From Calonectria ilicicola (taxonomy: Eukaryota > Ascomycota > Sordariomycetes > Hypocreales > Nectriaceae): a stretch of 64,000 nt of DNA. Below are positions 24,970 to 37,017 of the stretch, piece by piece. Position numbers and translations under genes: made by a program. The number at the start of each line of letters is the position of its first letter. Position 1 is the stretch's first letter. The notes under the pieces are model-generated. The model was not told where the DNA came from, did not search any database, and saw nothing but the letters and a program-made list of their open reading frames with translations. The stretch is from the NCBI GenBank assembly GCA_020809705.1, contig CP085828.1, positions 4,030,001-4,094,000 of the forward strand, given 5' to 3'.

Positions 24970-25633
24970 TCAGTTGGACGGCGCTGTCTTTGTCAACGCG
25001 ATGGTGATCTGCTCATCCGAGCTATCGCTGGTAGCGTTCCACTTCAACGAGTAGACACCATCAGTATCTGTTGGTGTCACATACCAAAGGGTCTCCAGGG
25101 TGCCGCTCTTGTCTTCGATTGCAATCCAGGCTCCGTAGAATGTAAACTCGGTAATCATGTCTGTAGTGTTGCTGGCGGACTTGGTAAATCCAACGGTATG
25201 GTTGGATACTTTGGGGGAGGCGACGTAGTATGTGAGGCCCGACCATGTTGCGGAAGAGGTGACGGATGAATCAGGGTTTCCCGTCAGGGTACCGTCAGAG
25301 TTTTTGGTGACTGTATAGTGGGTTAGATCGTGGGTTGAGATGCAGAGAAGCAGGGGAATTTACAAAGCACAGGAGCTGCTTCATCGTCATCGAGAAGTGA
25401 ATAATCACCAACATATGCTTGGCCTAGACAGATTTTCGATCATGTTAGTGATATCTGATCAACATAATGATCTAGGGCAGGGGTGATAACATACCGTCAG
25501 AAGTAAATAATCTCAAACCGCTCAGACCAGTGCCGTACGCATACAGTGAAAAACTGCTCGCCCGTTTCTCAACAGGACTGGCGACTGCAACAGCAGCGGC
25601 ACCAAGCGCAGAGATGAACCAGGATGGAAGCAT
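24970..25633 (-). CDS. Small secreted protein with a Kex2-type propeptide site
   Basis: Three exons fit: 25633..25495, 25423..25364 and 25310..24970, giving 179 residues. Introns of 71 and 50 nt (25494..25424 and 25363..25311, the second 53 nt by coordinates) have GTATGT and GTAAAT donors and CTAG/ACAG acceptors, with matching phases. The protein begins with a signal peptide (MLPSWFISALGAAAVAVAS) and then PVEKR, a dibasic Kex2-like cleavage site. The mature part is rich in S, T, G and aromatic residues, has potential N-glycosylation sites (NHT, NTT, NAT) and no cysteine that I see after the leader. The opening ASSFSLYAYG and the later YGAWIAIEDKSG...TLWYV pattern resemble an uncharacterised secreted family I associate with filamentous ascomycetes. 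Function unknown. A TATA-like AATAAATA lies near 25745 on the minus strand. Confidence 0.75.
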
Positions 25634-27806
25634 CGTGAGATAAATTTTTTTTAAAAAACTTTCAGATAGTGTTTAATATCGAGATGAGATGAACAGTAGG
25701 GTTGAAGCGATCAGATAGATCTCTAAGTGGCGGTGATCGGCATTGTATTTATTTCTTCGCCGTCTATTATAGCTTCAGAAACTTTATTATTAGGTGACCC
25801 AAATCCCAACAACCGCCACCACAAGATAAATGCCGCGTCAGCCCACTGACGACGAACTTTGTTACAAGGGGAGCCAGCAATGGCCCTGTATGAGGACGGC
25901 CAACTTTGCCATGTCGGTAGATGTGGCCCACATCTCCGCGCGCGCGAATCCCCTTTGGCATGGCATGAGAGGAGCGGCCTCAGAGGGAAAATGGCTCGGG
26001 GAAATTGGAGGTGCCGTGCAAGCATTAGCGCTGTAACCGAGGAGGGGATTGACGGTGATTTTCTGATTCAAGATCTGTCTTTATTGGGCGGGCTCGGTGG
26101 GGCAAACTGATTATCATCTGGACTTTTGGCCGGCAGTTGGCCAATTGAACAAGGCATCGGAATCACCATGTTACGCGGACAGCAGATCAAGGGGCCGGGC
26201 CCTTGGGAGACACGGACCAACCACAGCCTTGATTCCGTAACATACTATACGTAAGCTGGAGGATGGTCGAAACAAAACTTGGCCTTGGCCATCAATTTGG
26301 AAATGCTCCGTCCTCAAATTTTGTTCTAGACGAATGCTTCAAGGAGAAGACAGCTCGGCAAAGTGTCAAGGGGCGTAAGCGTCCGCGTTGACAGGACCCC
26401 CAAAAATCGAAATTCCCCGATCGCGGGTAACACCGCCAGACCCATCGACAACGCTTGCAATTCTCGTCGCATAAACGGAATCTCCGGACCTTGCTCCCAA
26501 TATGATCAACCTTGCCGACTAAACCAACCCTCAACTTCGACCCGGACACACCGTGTCACCCGACACGACGCCTCGGCTAGCAACGCATTGCTTTGACACA
26601 CACTCGACTGAGCAACCTCATATTCGGATCGCGCCCACTTTTTCGGTTCGAGCGGAGACGATCCCGCTTACTGCAATATGTGATTTGGCTAAATTCGGAG
26701 GGGAGAGGGTGATCACTCGGTGGTATGGCGTCCAAGGTAATGCTGGATCAGCGTGACCAGAGTACTCGCCACTCAAATCCAAAATCAAAGTTTGGCTGGT
26801 CAAGAATACTATTATGGTGCTTACTCTACGTTGGTAAAGCGGCCCTTTTCAAATCTTGATTGGTTACAATCTGCTTGCGGCAAGGATGCAACGATGTTCT
26901 GCAGAATAATATGTTGGCCCCGCTTTCTTACGAATATCTCGGAATCTATTAACATGAAAAGGCAGCTAAGGACACTGTGTAAAAAAGGAATTTCATTACG
27001 TTGTTTCATTCATTGTGCTTTTGGAATGTGCTCCGTGTATGGGGTAAAATTAGCTATACTTTTACTAAGTACCTATCGACACAAGACTGTCTTGCTATCA
27101 ACTTGAACCGAGCAACCGTATCACTGATGATTTTTCTCATATTAACCTCTCTGAAAAATTTTCTAGCTTTACCTCACTTTACGGTACTTGAATTTCAACC
27201 AAGACAACTCTTTTGTCAACACTTGAAACCTAGCGGATCTAATTCGATACGATGACCCGATTGAAATTGTCGATTATCCCACAGCGTTGAAACCAATGTG
27301 TCTTCGGTTGATCGACTTCAATACATCTATTCAATCATTACTGGCGAACGACGGAGAGCATACATTGGTGGTTGTTTTGTATTTGCATTTGCTTGTTACA
27401 AACTTTTCCCTCGAAAAAAATCTCGACCGTCTCGAAAAACACAGATCGCTTTGACAGAAGAAATGGCTCCAACGCATATTTATCCTTGAGTTTCTGCATG
27501 TCGCCTTGACGCATATTGATAATGACGGGTTACCCAATGCTGCTAGAAAATGTGTCCAATAACTCGACCAATAGGGCAAGGATCGCTAACTATGTCGGCT
27601 TTCATAAAGCTACCATCATAAAATGGAACATAAAAATATCACGCACGCCATTGGACATTCTGACTCAAACGTCTCCTTAGTTTCTCGCTTAACGAATAAA
27701 ACCATTTGTGGTTCCTTGAATTTACAAACTGCTGCCTATTTAAATGCTAAATCCCAGTCTCGCATATTTGGGAAAATACAAAACATTCATTTCATGAAAC
27801 ATTAAG
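25634..27806. other. Intergenic region
   Basis: Left end is the promoter of the secreted protein. Frames at 25723-26110, 26292-26803 and 27298-27489 overlap on opposite strands or are short, and none shows a domain. The right third is AT-rich. No RNA gene seen. Confidence 0.45.
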
Positions 27807-28903
27807 CTACTCCAGTTGAGCGCCGATCTTTTCAGCCGCGGCCTTGACAGCTGCCTCGTCAAAGGCTTGTGCTTCCTCGGGAATAATGAATCCAGAGTAT
27901 GACGCACCGGCCGTCTGGATAATCTCCTCAATACCAGGTCCGTTGGTGAATGAGATGAATCGAACATATTTGCTAGCGAACTCGAATGTGAAAGTTTGGC
28001 CAGCGGCTAGCACCACTGTTTGGCCCTCTCTCACAGTGTTCCAGTCATCCTCTCCCTTGGTCTTAATTTTAAGAAGACCTTCTGTGATACAGAAACAGTG
28101 GGCGACCTTGGGGAATGTAAGCCACTTGCTCAGAGGTGATGTGCCGTAGTGGTTTGATGACTCGATGCTTGAGATGGCAAACTTGCCGGTGCTCTGCAAC
28201 ACATTGATGAAAGGTCTTGACATGACGCCGCCCAGCATCCATCTGGGACCGGTATTGGCACGAAGGAAGTAGGGCTCAAGAGGTCCGGGAAGTTGGTTTT
28301 CAGTCTCCAACCACTCGCCAACCTCGGGAGGCTGATAATCACGAGCAAAGTGAACGTCAAAGCGGTCCTTTGCAGCCATGACTTTGGGAATCAAAAGTTC
28401 GCGCAAGTTGCGGTTGTCACCCTCTGGAATGACAAGACCGCCGTAGGTCTCACCGACATATCGGAAAAAGTCGATCCAATCACCGGGAGCAATCAGACCC
28501 AGGGTCTCGGTGTGAGGTCCCAGCAGCTCGGGGTTGTGGATAACTTTCTGGTATTTGTTAGCTCAAGCCACATTGTCTGCTCGTATGCTATTCGACTTAC
28601 GGGTGGAACATAGGCAAAGTCTCCGGGGCCCATGATTCTGCACTTGTCGCCGTTCCATAGCTTCTGGTAGCCCTTGGTGATGAGGAAAACGTCGTGTGCC
28701 TCATTGTGCCAGTGGAATCCGGGAGCATCAGAGAGAACAGCGCCACTTTGGAAAACAGCAATGCCACCATCCGTCTGCTTGGAGGAAGCCAAAATTCTAA
28801 AGGCGCCCTTGCTTCCGGGAATGGTGATTCGCTCTCCCTCAAGCTGATCAATGATGTAGCTTGATTGAGACTCTGGGGGGGTTGTGTGCACGGGGATGCC
28901 CAT
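27807..28903 (-). CDS. Bicupin dioxygenase-like protein (quercetin 2,3-dioxygenase family)
   Basis: Two exons, 28903..28601 and 28547..27807, around a 53-nt intron with a GTAAGT donor and GCTAAC branch site; 347 residues, close to the length of fungal quercetinases. The first cupin has HWHNEAHD (H64, H66, H70, D71), then GPGDFAYVPP and H105 in KVIHNP. In fungal quercetinase three His and one Glu bind the metal; here D71 appears where the Glu would be, which is my alignment by eye. A second cupin-like fold runs from about 210 to 300 (AHCFCITEGLLKI, EGQTVVLAAGQTFTFEF) without a clear metal triad. There is no signal peptide, so a cytosolic enzyme is likely. The substrate may be a flavonol or another aromatic. 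It is divergent from an alpha/beta hydrolase with 431 bp between starts. Confidence 0.8.
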
Positions 28904-29334
28904 TGTGACGAATTTGTGGCTTTGAATTAGTGTTTTTTAAGTTGAGCGGGAGAGAAGTGTCAGGAATGCGGATTGCTGATTTGGCTTGGTGGTTTTCTGC
29001 GAGAGCTAATTGACTAGTTTAATGATGACAATGGAATACTTATAAGTAGCCAAAGAAACGGCTATTCAGCTCATGAGATCACGCAGGGTCCAACGTTGCG
29101 GAATGTGGGGTTAGTCTGAGCGCCCATGTCAAATGTGACACGCGTGTGCGGAGGGCCCGAGATGGCCGAATGGCGAAGGTCCGGAATTCCCGCCCCACTG
29201 CTCTGCGACAATAGAAGAAACTTTGGGGTGGCTCTGGTGCAGTTCAAGTTGGCGAGGTATCCCCAAATAGTTGATCTATATCCGCATTGAGCCCTTCAGT
29301 TTTACTTGTTGGCATACAAGCATCGTACGTCAAC
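28904..29334. promoter_or_regulatory. Shared divergent promoter of the bicupin and hydrolase genes
   Basis: 431 bp separate the two start codons, which face away from each other. On the minus strand a TATAAG-like sequence lies near 29036-29046, about 138 bp before the bicupin ATG. Two CGG triplets near 29150-29180 could serve a Zn2Cys6 regulator, but the motif is too short to be specific. Confidence 0.5.
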
Positions 29335-30418
29335 ATGGCACAGCCGGCGTCTTTCAGAGGTGTCTACAAGGTCCTCGACGGGCAGGAGATTGATGCGGAC
29401 ATTTACCTGCCCGAATCCGCCGAGACTGATGCGAATAGGAAATATCCCGTCTGTAAGTATACCTGTCTATCTCCAACCGTCCAGTTCCGCTTATCTAATA
29501 TTTGGCCAGTGATTAACATCCATGGAGGAGCCTTCATGCTTGGGTCCTCCAAGATGGTCAACAAGGACCAAATTGTTGACTGTCTTGCTCGAAAATGGAT
29601 TGTAGTCGTCCCGAATCACCGGTTGTGCCCTCAGGTAAATTTACTGGAAGGCCCAATTCAGGACTGTCGCGATCTTTTGGCTTGGATCTATGACGGCGGG
29701 TTGCAAACCTGCATCTCGACACATACAACGGCTGCCTACCCAATTGATGGTGATCATGTATTTGGATTCGGTACTTCGTCTGGTGGCACATTGTCGCTTA
29801 GTCTGGTAGGTGCACCGCCTTTTCGAGCATGATTCCAAGAAGTGGCTAGGACTGACTAACGGACGCTAGGGCTTTGGAGTGCCGCGCCCGGTCGCTGGCA
29901 TTTTTGACATGTACGGACCGTCTAACTTTTCTGACCCATTCTGGAAGACCAAAATCCCTGAGGTGGCTTCCAAACTTCCTCCACTCACGGAAGAATTTAT
30001 TAATCAGGTTTTTGACGAGAATCCGATACCCATTGAGGGCGGCGTCTCGCTCGAGGGCCAGCAAGTTGGGCCGCCCAGATTTGACGACCCGCGACAGGCA
30101 TATGCTTTTACACAGATCGCCAATGGCACAGTGATGGACGCCATCTACCCTACTGTTGATTGGGACAAGGTGGATCCAATTAGAAATATTACTTCTGCAT
30201 TTCCACCAACTTTTATAGTGCATGGAGACGAGGACAGAATGGTGCCGCTTTACTTGAGCAAGGGCCTTCATTCGGCTCTGTTGGAGCACAGGGTTAAGTG
30301 TGGTTTGAAGGAAGTTCCAGGAGAGGGCCACACATTTGCAGCTAAGATGAAAGTCGGTTCCCAGACATGGAATATCCAGCGGGAGGGTTTCGACTTCCTA
30401 GAGAGTCTCATCCAATAG
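29335..30418 (+). CDS. Alpha/beta hydrolase (esterase/lipase-like, HSL type)
   Basis: Three exons, 29335..29452, 29510..29805 and 29870..30418; 320 residues. The oxyanion-hole motif is H44-G-G46 (NIHGGAF). The nucleophile is S129 in GTSSG (127-131). The acid is D258 or D260 in VHGDEDRMVP, and the catalytic histidine is H292 in GEGHTF. There is no signal peptide, so action inside the cell is likely. Introns have GTAAGT and GTAGGT donors and a GACTAAC branch in the second. Family members hydrolyse short acyl or aryl esters, or lactones. The shared promoter with the bicupin dioxygenase-like gene suggests that it may process the depside or ester produced by ring cleavage; that is inference from position only. 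Confidence 0.85.
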
Positions 30419-31656
30419 ACACCAACCTGTTATGAAATTGATATTATGTAAACTTTTTTCTAATTTGGGCATTTTGTGCAATGATTGTGTAAGCACGAAT
30501 TGGTGATTTCACTGTTCTTCCGGGGGGTCTTGGGGAATCGGGATATTGCAAACCGAGGTGTGCACGCCTGGCCGCTGTGCAGCGCTGTGCAACGACATGG
30601 GTCACTGCTCAGCTCAGTGCCGGAAGAGCCGAAGACTCAGACTTCCCCGCAAATGAAGGCGAATTAGTGATGCAAGGCGCCGCCATGGCACGTTGCGGTA
30701 GCGGAGTTACGGCCCCAACGGACAAAAGCTGGCATAATCATTGGGTACCCCGCGTTCCTTCTCCCCCAGGTTTGCGTCCGGCGTTCAAGGTAGGTCAGAT
30801 TGGATCGCGGGGACTCGCGATGAACACCTCAATTGGCGCGCTCGTGATGTGACAAGCATCCTCGGCCAACGCCGCAGGACAGGCCCGGAAAAGCCGGGCT
30901 GCGGGGTAGCTTGATGCCGGAATTGCCGCCAGCACGGAAACGTTTGTACGTTTGTCTCCCGCGGCGCGGAGATATAAGGGAGAACTGCGCCGTTATTTAG
31001 GGGTTCCTTTTGACGATATGGGAAGGTTAAATAGATAATACTGCCTGCCGCTCGGAGGTCTGTGGTTTTGAAAACGGCTTCTGTTTGAAGTCGAGTTTTG
31101 AGGCTGCTCAATGTTCACCAACATGTTACTGTTCGCTGTTGGGCGGTGAATCCTACAGGATAGACTTTACCGCAATTCGACTAGGCTCGGATCAAAACTG
31201 GGGCGAGACTAGTTGGAGGCGCTGAAAATGTTGGAGAAACACGATCATGTTAAAAAAAAAAAAAAAGCCCGGTTGTGTGTGACTGGTGATGATGGTGTTG
31301 GCCGGCCCAGGATATCCCACGCGTGAATAAAGTACAATAATTGTGGGGAGACCCAGTCCAAACAGATTAGCTACGCCTCTGAAACGGTGACTCCTCGGTG
31401 AAAAAGGAAGAATTGGCTCAAGGTCGTGGGCTCGCTTGTCCTGGGCCGAGCAACAAAGGGTTTGTCAACCCCACAACTAAACAACCCCCCCGGCTTCATC
31501 TGATGTGACATTGACACCCGCGTGCATTTCCCCGCACTGCCATCTTGCTAGCTCGTCATGCGCGTTCCAGGCCAACGTTAAAGTATTCCGTCGCCACTCG
31601 TCCAGTTTTCTCCCCTCCGGCGAAGAGCCCAGCGACCTCAGCGCCCTGTCTGCACC
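30419..31656. other. Intergenic region
   Basis: No gene supported. A run of about 15 A lies near 31252-31266. The right end, from about 31500, is the leader of the Zn2Cys6 regulator gene. Open frames at 30577-31111 are short and overlapping. Confidence 0.5.
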
Positions 31657-34231
31657 ATGAACGAGCCAAGCGACATGCCCAAGCCGAGACAAAAGACTCG
31701 CCGTCCGCGAGCCGTGCTCGCTTGCGAGCTGTGTCGCATAAAGAAGAACAAGTGCGACGAGCTGCACCCATGTAGCTATTGCAGACGTAAGTATCGTACC
31801 TTGTCGCAACAACTTTGGCGCCCGCAGGTAGCTGATTTGTGCCAGAACGCAACGTCGAATGCACATACCGAGGATCGAACGGATCAATCTACAAAAAGCG
31901 CTTCACTCCAGAGTGAGTCTCTCCCTAATTTGCTTATCTGGCTTTTTCTTCCTCCTTTTTTTTCTTCTTTCTTCCCCGGCGTAACGTTGCTAAGACCTAG
32001 CGCGACAGATACGTCAGACAGCTCGAGGAGCAGGTCAAGACGTTGCAATCTTCGTCGTCGTCGCAAGCGCCCAATCCGACACCAGAAGCTTCCGCCCCGA
32101 TCGCGTCCACGCCAGGAGGCATTTCGTCCACAACTGGAGAGTCGCCAAAGGCCTCGAGCACGCACACGTCAATCGCGGGCTCCGCGGGTCCTAGCCGAGA
32201 TTGGGGCTACCAGGTCCCATCGCCGAGCTGCAGTTCGAGACAGAGCGCCCAGGAGGTCGCCGCGGTCAACCTCCACACCCAAAGCGTCGAATTCTACGGG
32301 AGCTCGTCCTCTGTCGCCCTCTTGTCCCGAGTCCAACGAAATGAAGATGGCGAAACCCTGTCGCCGCCGAAGGAGCAAGATGGCGGCTCGATTGTCTCGA
32401 ATCTACACAATCCACGGTTTTCGCCCGGCATGATGAGCGGCATTCAGCAATCGCTTGGTTCACAGTCTGCGCCCGCAGCGTCCGGCGTCTCCATCCACTT
32501 CCACAAATGCAGCGTTTTCATCCACGGATTTTTCTCGTCAAATCACTACATACATCCCATTCTGGACAAGCAGAGGTTTCTGGAGCGATGCGAACAACTC
32601 TGGTCGGGAAACGAAGGCTCTCAATCGGGAAGCTTTATTGCGCTGTACTACAGCATCCTCTCACTTGGGGCGTTGATGAGCATTAGAGAAGAGGAGCCAA
32701 TTGACGGAATCACGAATCGCCAATGGAGTCGCAAGTTCTTTGACGAAGCATTGAGCCATTGCTACCGACTGGGAATGGTTACTGACCTGGAGATGGTGCA
32801 ATGCTACTTTTTTCTTGTGAGTGCACTGACCTGGCAGCGGAGAGGCGTCGCTAATCCAGCACCATCGCTTAGGCCAAAATCTGCCAAAATGAGCTTAATC
32901 CCCACTGTAAGTGCTCACTGAATACCTCATTTGCGAATTTATGCTGACCCGTGCAGGGGCGTACATGTACGTGGGACAAGCCGTGAGAACGGCGTTGGCA
33001 ATAGGAATCAATCGAGAACCGCCGGCACATGTGCAACGAGATCCCGAGACGCTGCGAGCAGAGGCGAGAACGTGGTGGGGACTCTACTCACTTGAGATGT
33101 ATGCATCACAGTTGAAATCAATTTGCTGTCGCTAACTTGAACAGGGAAATGTCTTTTGCCATGGGTAGACCCGATACTCTCGGCTCAGACCTGTACCACA
33201 ACCGCCGATTTCCAATCACCAAAGACACGTTGGACCAATTGCCAATGCCACAACAACCAGAACTCGTGGAACCACTGCATTGCGCCATCATCAAACACAT
33301 GGTCGACTTCTCTCGAATAACTCGAGCCGTTGGTCTCGGAATTTATTTATCCGATCTTTCTCAGCCCGAATTATTAGCCCGAGCCAATCAACTTGAACAA
33401 GATCTCGATCGTTGGGTAGACAACATTCCTGATTTTATTCGACCGTCCCGAATATACGCCAACAAGACATCCCTAAGAAGCGTGAAAGAGGCACAATATG
33501 CGAAAAGGCAGCGTCTTGTCTTATCTATCCGTAAGATAGCCCTGGCTTTGCCAAAAGAGAGTACAAATTGACAGATCTAGGATACCACAATTTGAGAATT
33601 TTAATGTTTGGTTCGTTGTTGATGAACTCGTCCCCCGAAGAGCAGTCGCTGGCGCCTGTGTCGGAGGGCATCCGGAAGGGGCTGGAATCAGCCAAACAGA
33701 CGATTGATATTATTTATGATGTGATTCAACAACACGACTTTTTCCGTACATGGTAAGCCGCTGAATGAAGGACATTGGGCATTTAATTTCGCTAACAGAG
33801 TGCCCACTAGGTACTACAACATTACCTACATTTCCTTTGCAACGTCAATCATTTTAGTATACCTTGGTCAGGGCCCTCCTGATGATGAAGTACATGTTCT
33901 GTCTGGTTTCATTGAGCGTTCCATTGAAATTTTAGAAGCGATGGACGAGTGTGTTGTTGCGACAAAAGCTGCTGCGATTATGCAACACGCGCTGCAGCAG
34001 GCACAAAATAAATCAGCGGCCCAGATTAGCGAGAGCATGAGACGTGATGGCGCCTTGCCATTTAATCACCACTGGGGCCCTTTGACGCTCATTGACGAAG
34101 TTTTTGATGCCAATTTAATGTTTGAAGCTGGAATGTGGGATGACACAGAAGCTTTACTTCGATTCCTCGGTAGTTCAGGACCTATGGACCAGGCTCCCGA
34201 CGGGATTGAGGAAGCTCATATGACAGGATAG
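31657..34231 (+). CDS. Zn2Cys6 transcription factor with fungal-specific TF domain
   Basis: Eight exons fit in phase: 31657..31786, 31846..31912, 32009..32816, 32873..32906, 32957..33098, 33145..33530, 33575..33752 and 33811..34231; 721 residues. The zinc cluster is C23-x2-C26-x6-C33-x5-C39-x2-C42-x6-C49, split by intron 1 as is common. A basic linker and short coiled coil (FTPEYVRQLEEQVKTLQ) follow, then a Ser/Pro-rich stretch. The fungal-specific regulatory domain shows its usual marks: F..SNHYIHPILDKQRFL, then RTWWGLYSLEM and SFAMGRP. For intron 2 I chose the acceptor ACAG at 32008 because the nearer CCTAG would shift the frame. It is the nearest regulator to the bicupin/hydrolase pair and on the same strand as the hydrolase. 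Its target genes are not known. Confidence 0.87.
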
Positions 34232-34591
34232 CGATGAGGGAAAAACGGGGTATGACGAGCGGGTGTGCCTTGGATGGCAACGCATTTCACGTAGAGCTGG
34301 ATTGAGCGATTTCTGCATGATGGGGGACCTGGGTTGGTCCATTAATGATTTGATGAGCGCTTCTATGATTGTACACCTAGCTTCTCTACTTATGAGACAT
34401 GTAAACATATCATGATTTTCAAATACATCCAACTTCGTTAAAGTGAGGTAAACAAAATGCATGCTGACATAAAGGAACATGAAGAATATATACGCAACTT
34501 TATCGCTATGTGAAAATCAAAATCTAATCTATAGGCATCGTTATTGCAAATCAAATTCTATAACACACTTAGTCGTAAAAAACGGCCCCGT

Positions 34592-37017
34592 TTAGATGGT
34601 CACCGTGGTGCTACCATGCAAATCGCGAGAACTGGATCCGACGGTGAATGTGTATGTGCCGCTAGCAATGGCCCACTTCTGGGCCTTGGTATCCCAGTAG
34701 CTCAGATCACGTCGGCGAAGGCTAAACTCAATATCTGATGTTTTTCCAGAAGAGATTGTAGTCTTCTCAAATCCTCTGAGAATACGCTTGGGCTGCGCAG
34801 CCTCGGCAGGGAAGCTGACGTAGAGTTGGGCAATCTCGGCGCCCTGGCGATCACCAGTATTCTTGATGCTGGTCTTCACTGTAATGACTTCATCCCACAA
34901 ATCTGACTGACCTCCAGGAACCAACTTGCCAGTAGGATACTTGGAAGATAGGGCAGACTTGTCCTTGACAGAGGCCGAAACATCACCATAGCTAAATGTG
35001 GTGTAGCTGAGGCCATGGCCGAAGGGATAACGGACGGACATGTTTTGGGCGTCGAAATATCGGTAGTCGATGTGAACGCCTTCGGTGAAGTTGCACTGGG
35101 CAGTTTCGCAGATGGCAGCAGGGTAATCGGAGACGTTCTTTGCAATGGTGTGAGTCAGCTTGCCGCTAGGGTTGACATCGCCATACAGAACATCGGCAAT
35201 GGCGTTTCCACTCTCCTGGCCAAGAAGACCAGAGTACAACACTGCAGTAACGTTCTCATTCTCAATCCAGGCGTCCAGAACGCGAGGACCGGCAGTATTG
35301 ATAATCACGACGGTGTTGTTGCAGTTGGAAGCAACAGTGGTGACCATGTCGTCTTGATCGCTATCCTTGAGCTCACTTCGGTCGCCACCTTCACCAGAGT
35401 AGGAATTCAAGAAGACAAGACAAACTTCAGAGTTATCGGCGTAGTTGGCGAACGAGGGGGTAACTGCAGTGCCCTCACCAAGGCTACCCAGGTTGATGCT
35501 ATCAGCACGCTTGGGCATACCAGAAGGAGCAGTTCCGTTGCCTCCAGGACCGCCACCAGCACCATCTCCCATTCCACCACCCATGCCGCCGCTAGAACTG
35601 GAAGTGTATGTGTCATTCATCAACCACCAAATCATGCTGTTGTCTTCGATGGCCCGGTAGGTCAGGGAGTGGAAAGGAGTGACGAGGTAAGGAAGCGAGA
35701 GCTGGCCAGAACCAGTACCACTCGCCAGGTGGCCCTGGTAGACATCCCCATCAGTGCCCTGGACACTAAATGCTTGGTTGGGTCCAGCCATGCAAGGACC
35801 TGCATGGGCACCAAAAAGCGACATGGTACGAGGTTTGTTGAGAGGCAGACCGAGGCCGCTCTGGTTGGAGTTCTTGAGCAAAACCAGCGATTCACGTGCA
35901 ACCTTGCGAATGAGCTTGTTGTGATCACCGCGGACATTGCGATATTCGGTGGTATCGGCCTTGGAAGGCTGCTTGCCGTCGTCCAGGCCTACGTAGTAGT
36001 AGCCAATGACGTTACGGACAGCCATATCGTCGAGACGCTCTTGGATAAAGCTGCCGTTGGAAATGCCCTTCTCCAAAATAGTCTCGGACCAGAGAGAGCT
36101 AGAACCAAAGTCAAGGCCAGCATTGGCAGAGCCGTAAGAGGTTGATTGCGAATTGACGTCAGGGAACACCATTCCAGCGAATCCCATGGAATTCTTGAGA
36201 ACACCACTGAGAAGCTTGTTGTTCTCGCAAGAGAGCGAGCTGTTTACGCGGGTCATGGCACACATGACAGCCATCATACCAGCCTTGACACCATCTGCAA
36301 AGGGCCAAGCGTACAGTTCGTGGATGGTTTTGTCATCTGCGTTGGAAGAGTAAACCTCGCTGGTGCTGGCAGAAGTTCCCGAGGATCGGTTGGTCTCCTG
36401 TTCGTTGAGAAGGAAATGGCGTCCTCCAGCAATGACACCAGCGGAGTTCATTCCAGTGATTGCCTTTCCCATGGCAATTCCAGAAAGATAGGGATCAGCA
36501 GAGAAGGTCTCGGGAGTTCTTCCGCCATAGGGCACACGACCCAAGGGACCAGGTTCGGGGCCATCAATTAGGTTGTATCCCATTCCGTAAAATTCATCAC
36601 CGACCGCCTTGAACTGTTGTTCAATGAGGTCGCGGTTCCAGGACATGGTCAAAGCGTTGGCCATGGTGAAGCCTGAAACATAAAACTGGTAGTTGATTCC
36701 TGAAACGCCATCCTTGGTGTTTAATGCGGTCCATGTGTGGTTGCCAGTGAAGCTACCACCGGTGATGATGGAAACCTTTTCTGTGTTATTTAGAGTGGCT
36801 ACAAATGCCTTGGCCTTTTCGTAGGCATCTTGTGTGGCTCCGCTAAGTTGCACTATTTATCGTTAGACTCTGCACTTTCTACAGAATCAAAAAACGGTGA
36901 ACAAGTACCGTAGCCATCATCTAGAATCGCCGAGATGGAGGATGAGTTGGACGCTGCAAGGCTGCCAGCAGCACAAGACAGCACCGTAATAAAAGCGAAC
37001 GACTTCTGAGCCTTCAT
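34592..37017 (-). CDS. Secreted GH3 beta-glucosidase-like protein
   Basis: Two exons, 37017..36909 and 36852..34592, around a 56-nt intron with a GTCTAACG branch; 789 residues. A signal peptide (MKAQKSFAFITVLSCAAGSLA) is followed by the GH3 N-terminal barrel (PEPGPLGRVPYGGRTPETF, then GGRHFLLNEQE), the C-terminal sandwich (VLYSGLLGQESGNAIADVLYG is the family block) and a fibronectin III-like end. The expected nucleophile is D268, in VFPDVNSQ rather than the usual SDW. The conserved Lys-His pair reads R181-H182. An insert rich in Gly and Met (about 453-486, ending PSGMPKRAD) lies in the sandwich domain. Several N-glycosylation sites are present. It should release glucose from beta-glucosides outside the cell, but the altered motifs make the substrate uncertain. 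It converges with the regulator gene; the 360 bp between them show nothing else. Confidence 0.87.

Noticed and set aside
31252..31266. Poly-A run as evidence of a retrotransposed element
   Set aside because: No target-site duplication or coding remnant beside it; simple homopolymer is enough.
35015..36145. 376-codon plus-strand frame
   Set aside because: Antisense of the GH3 gene.
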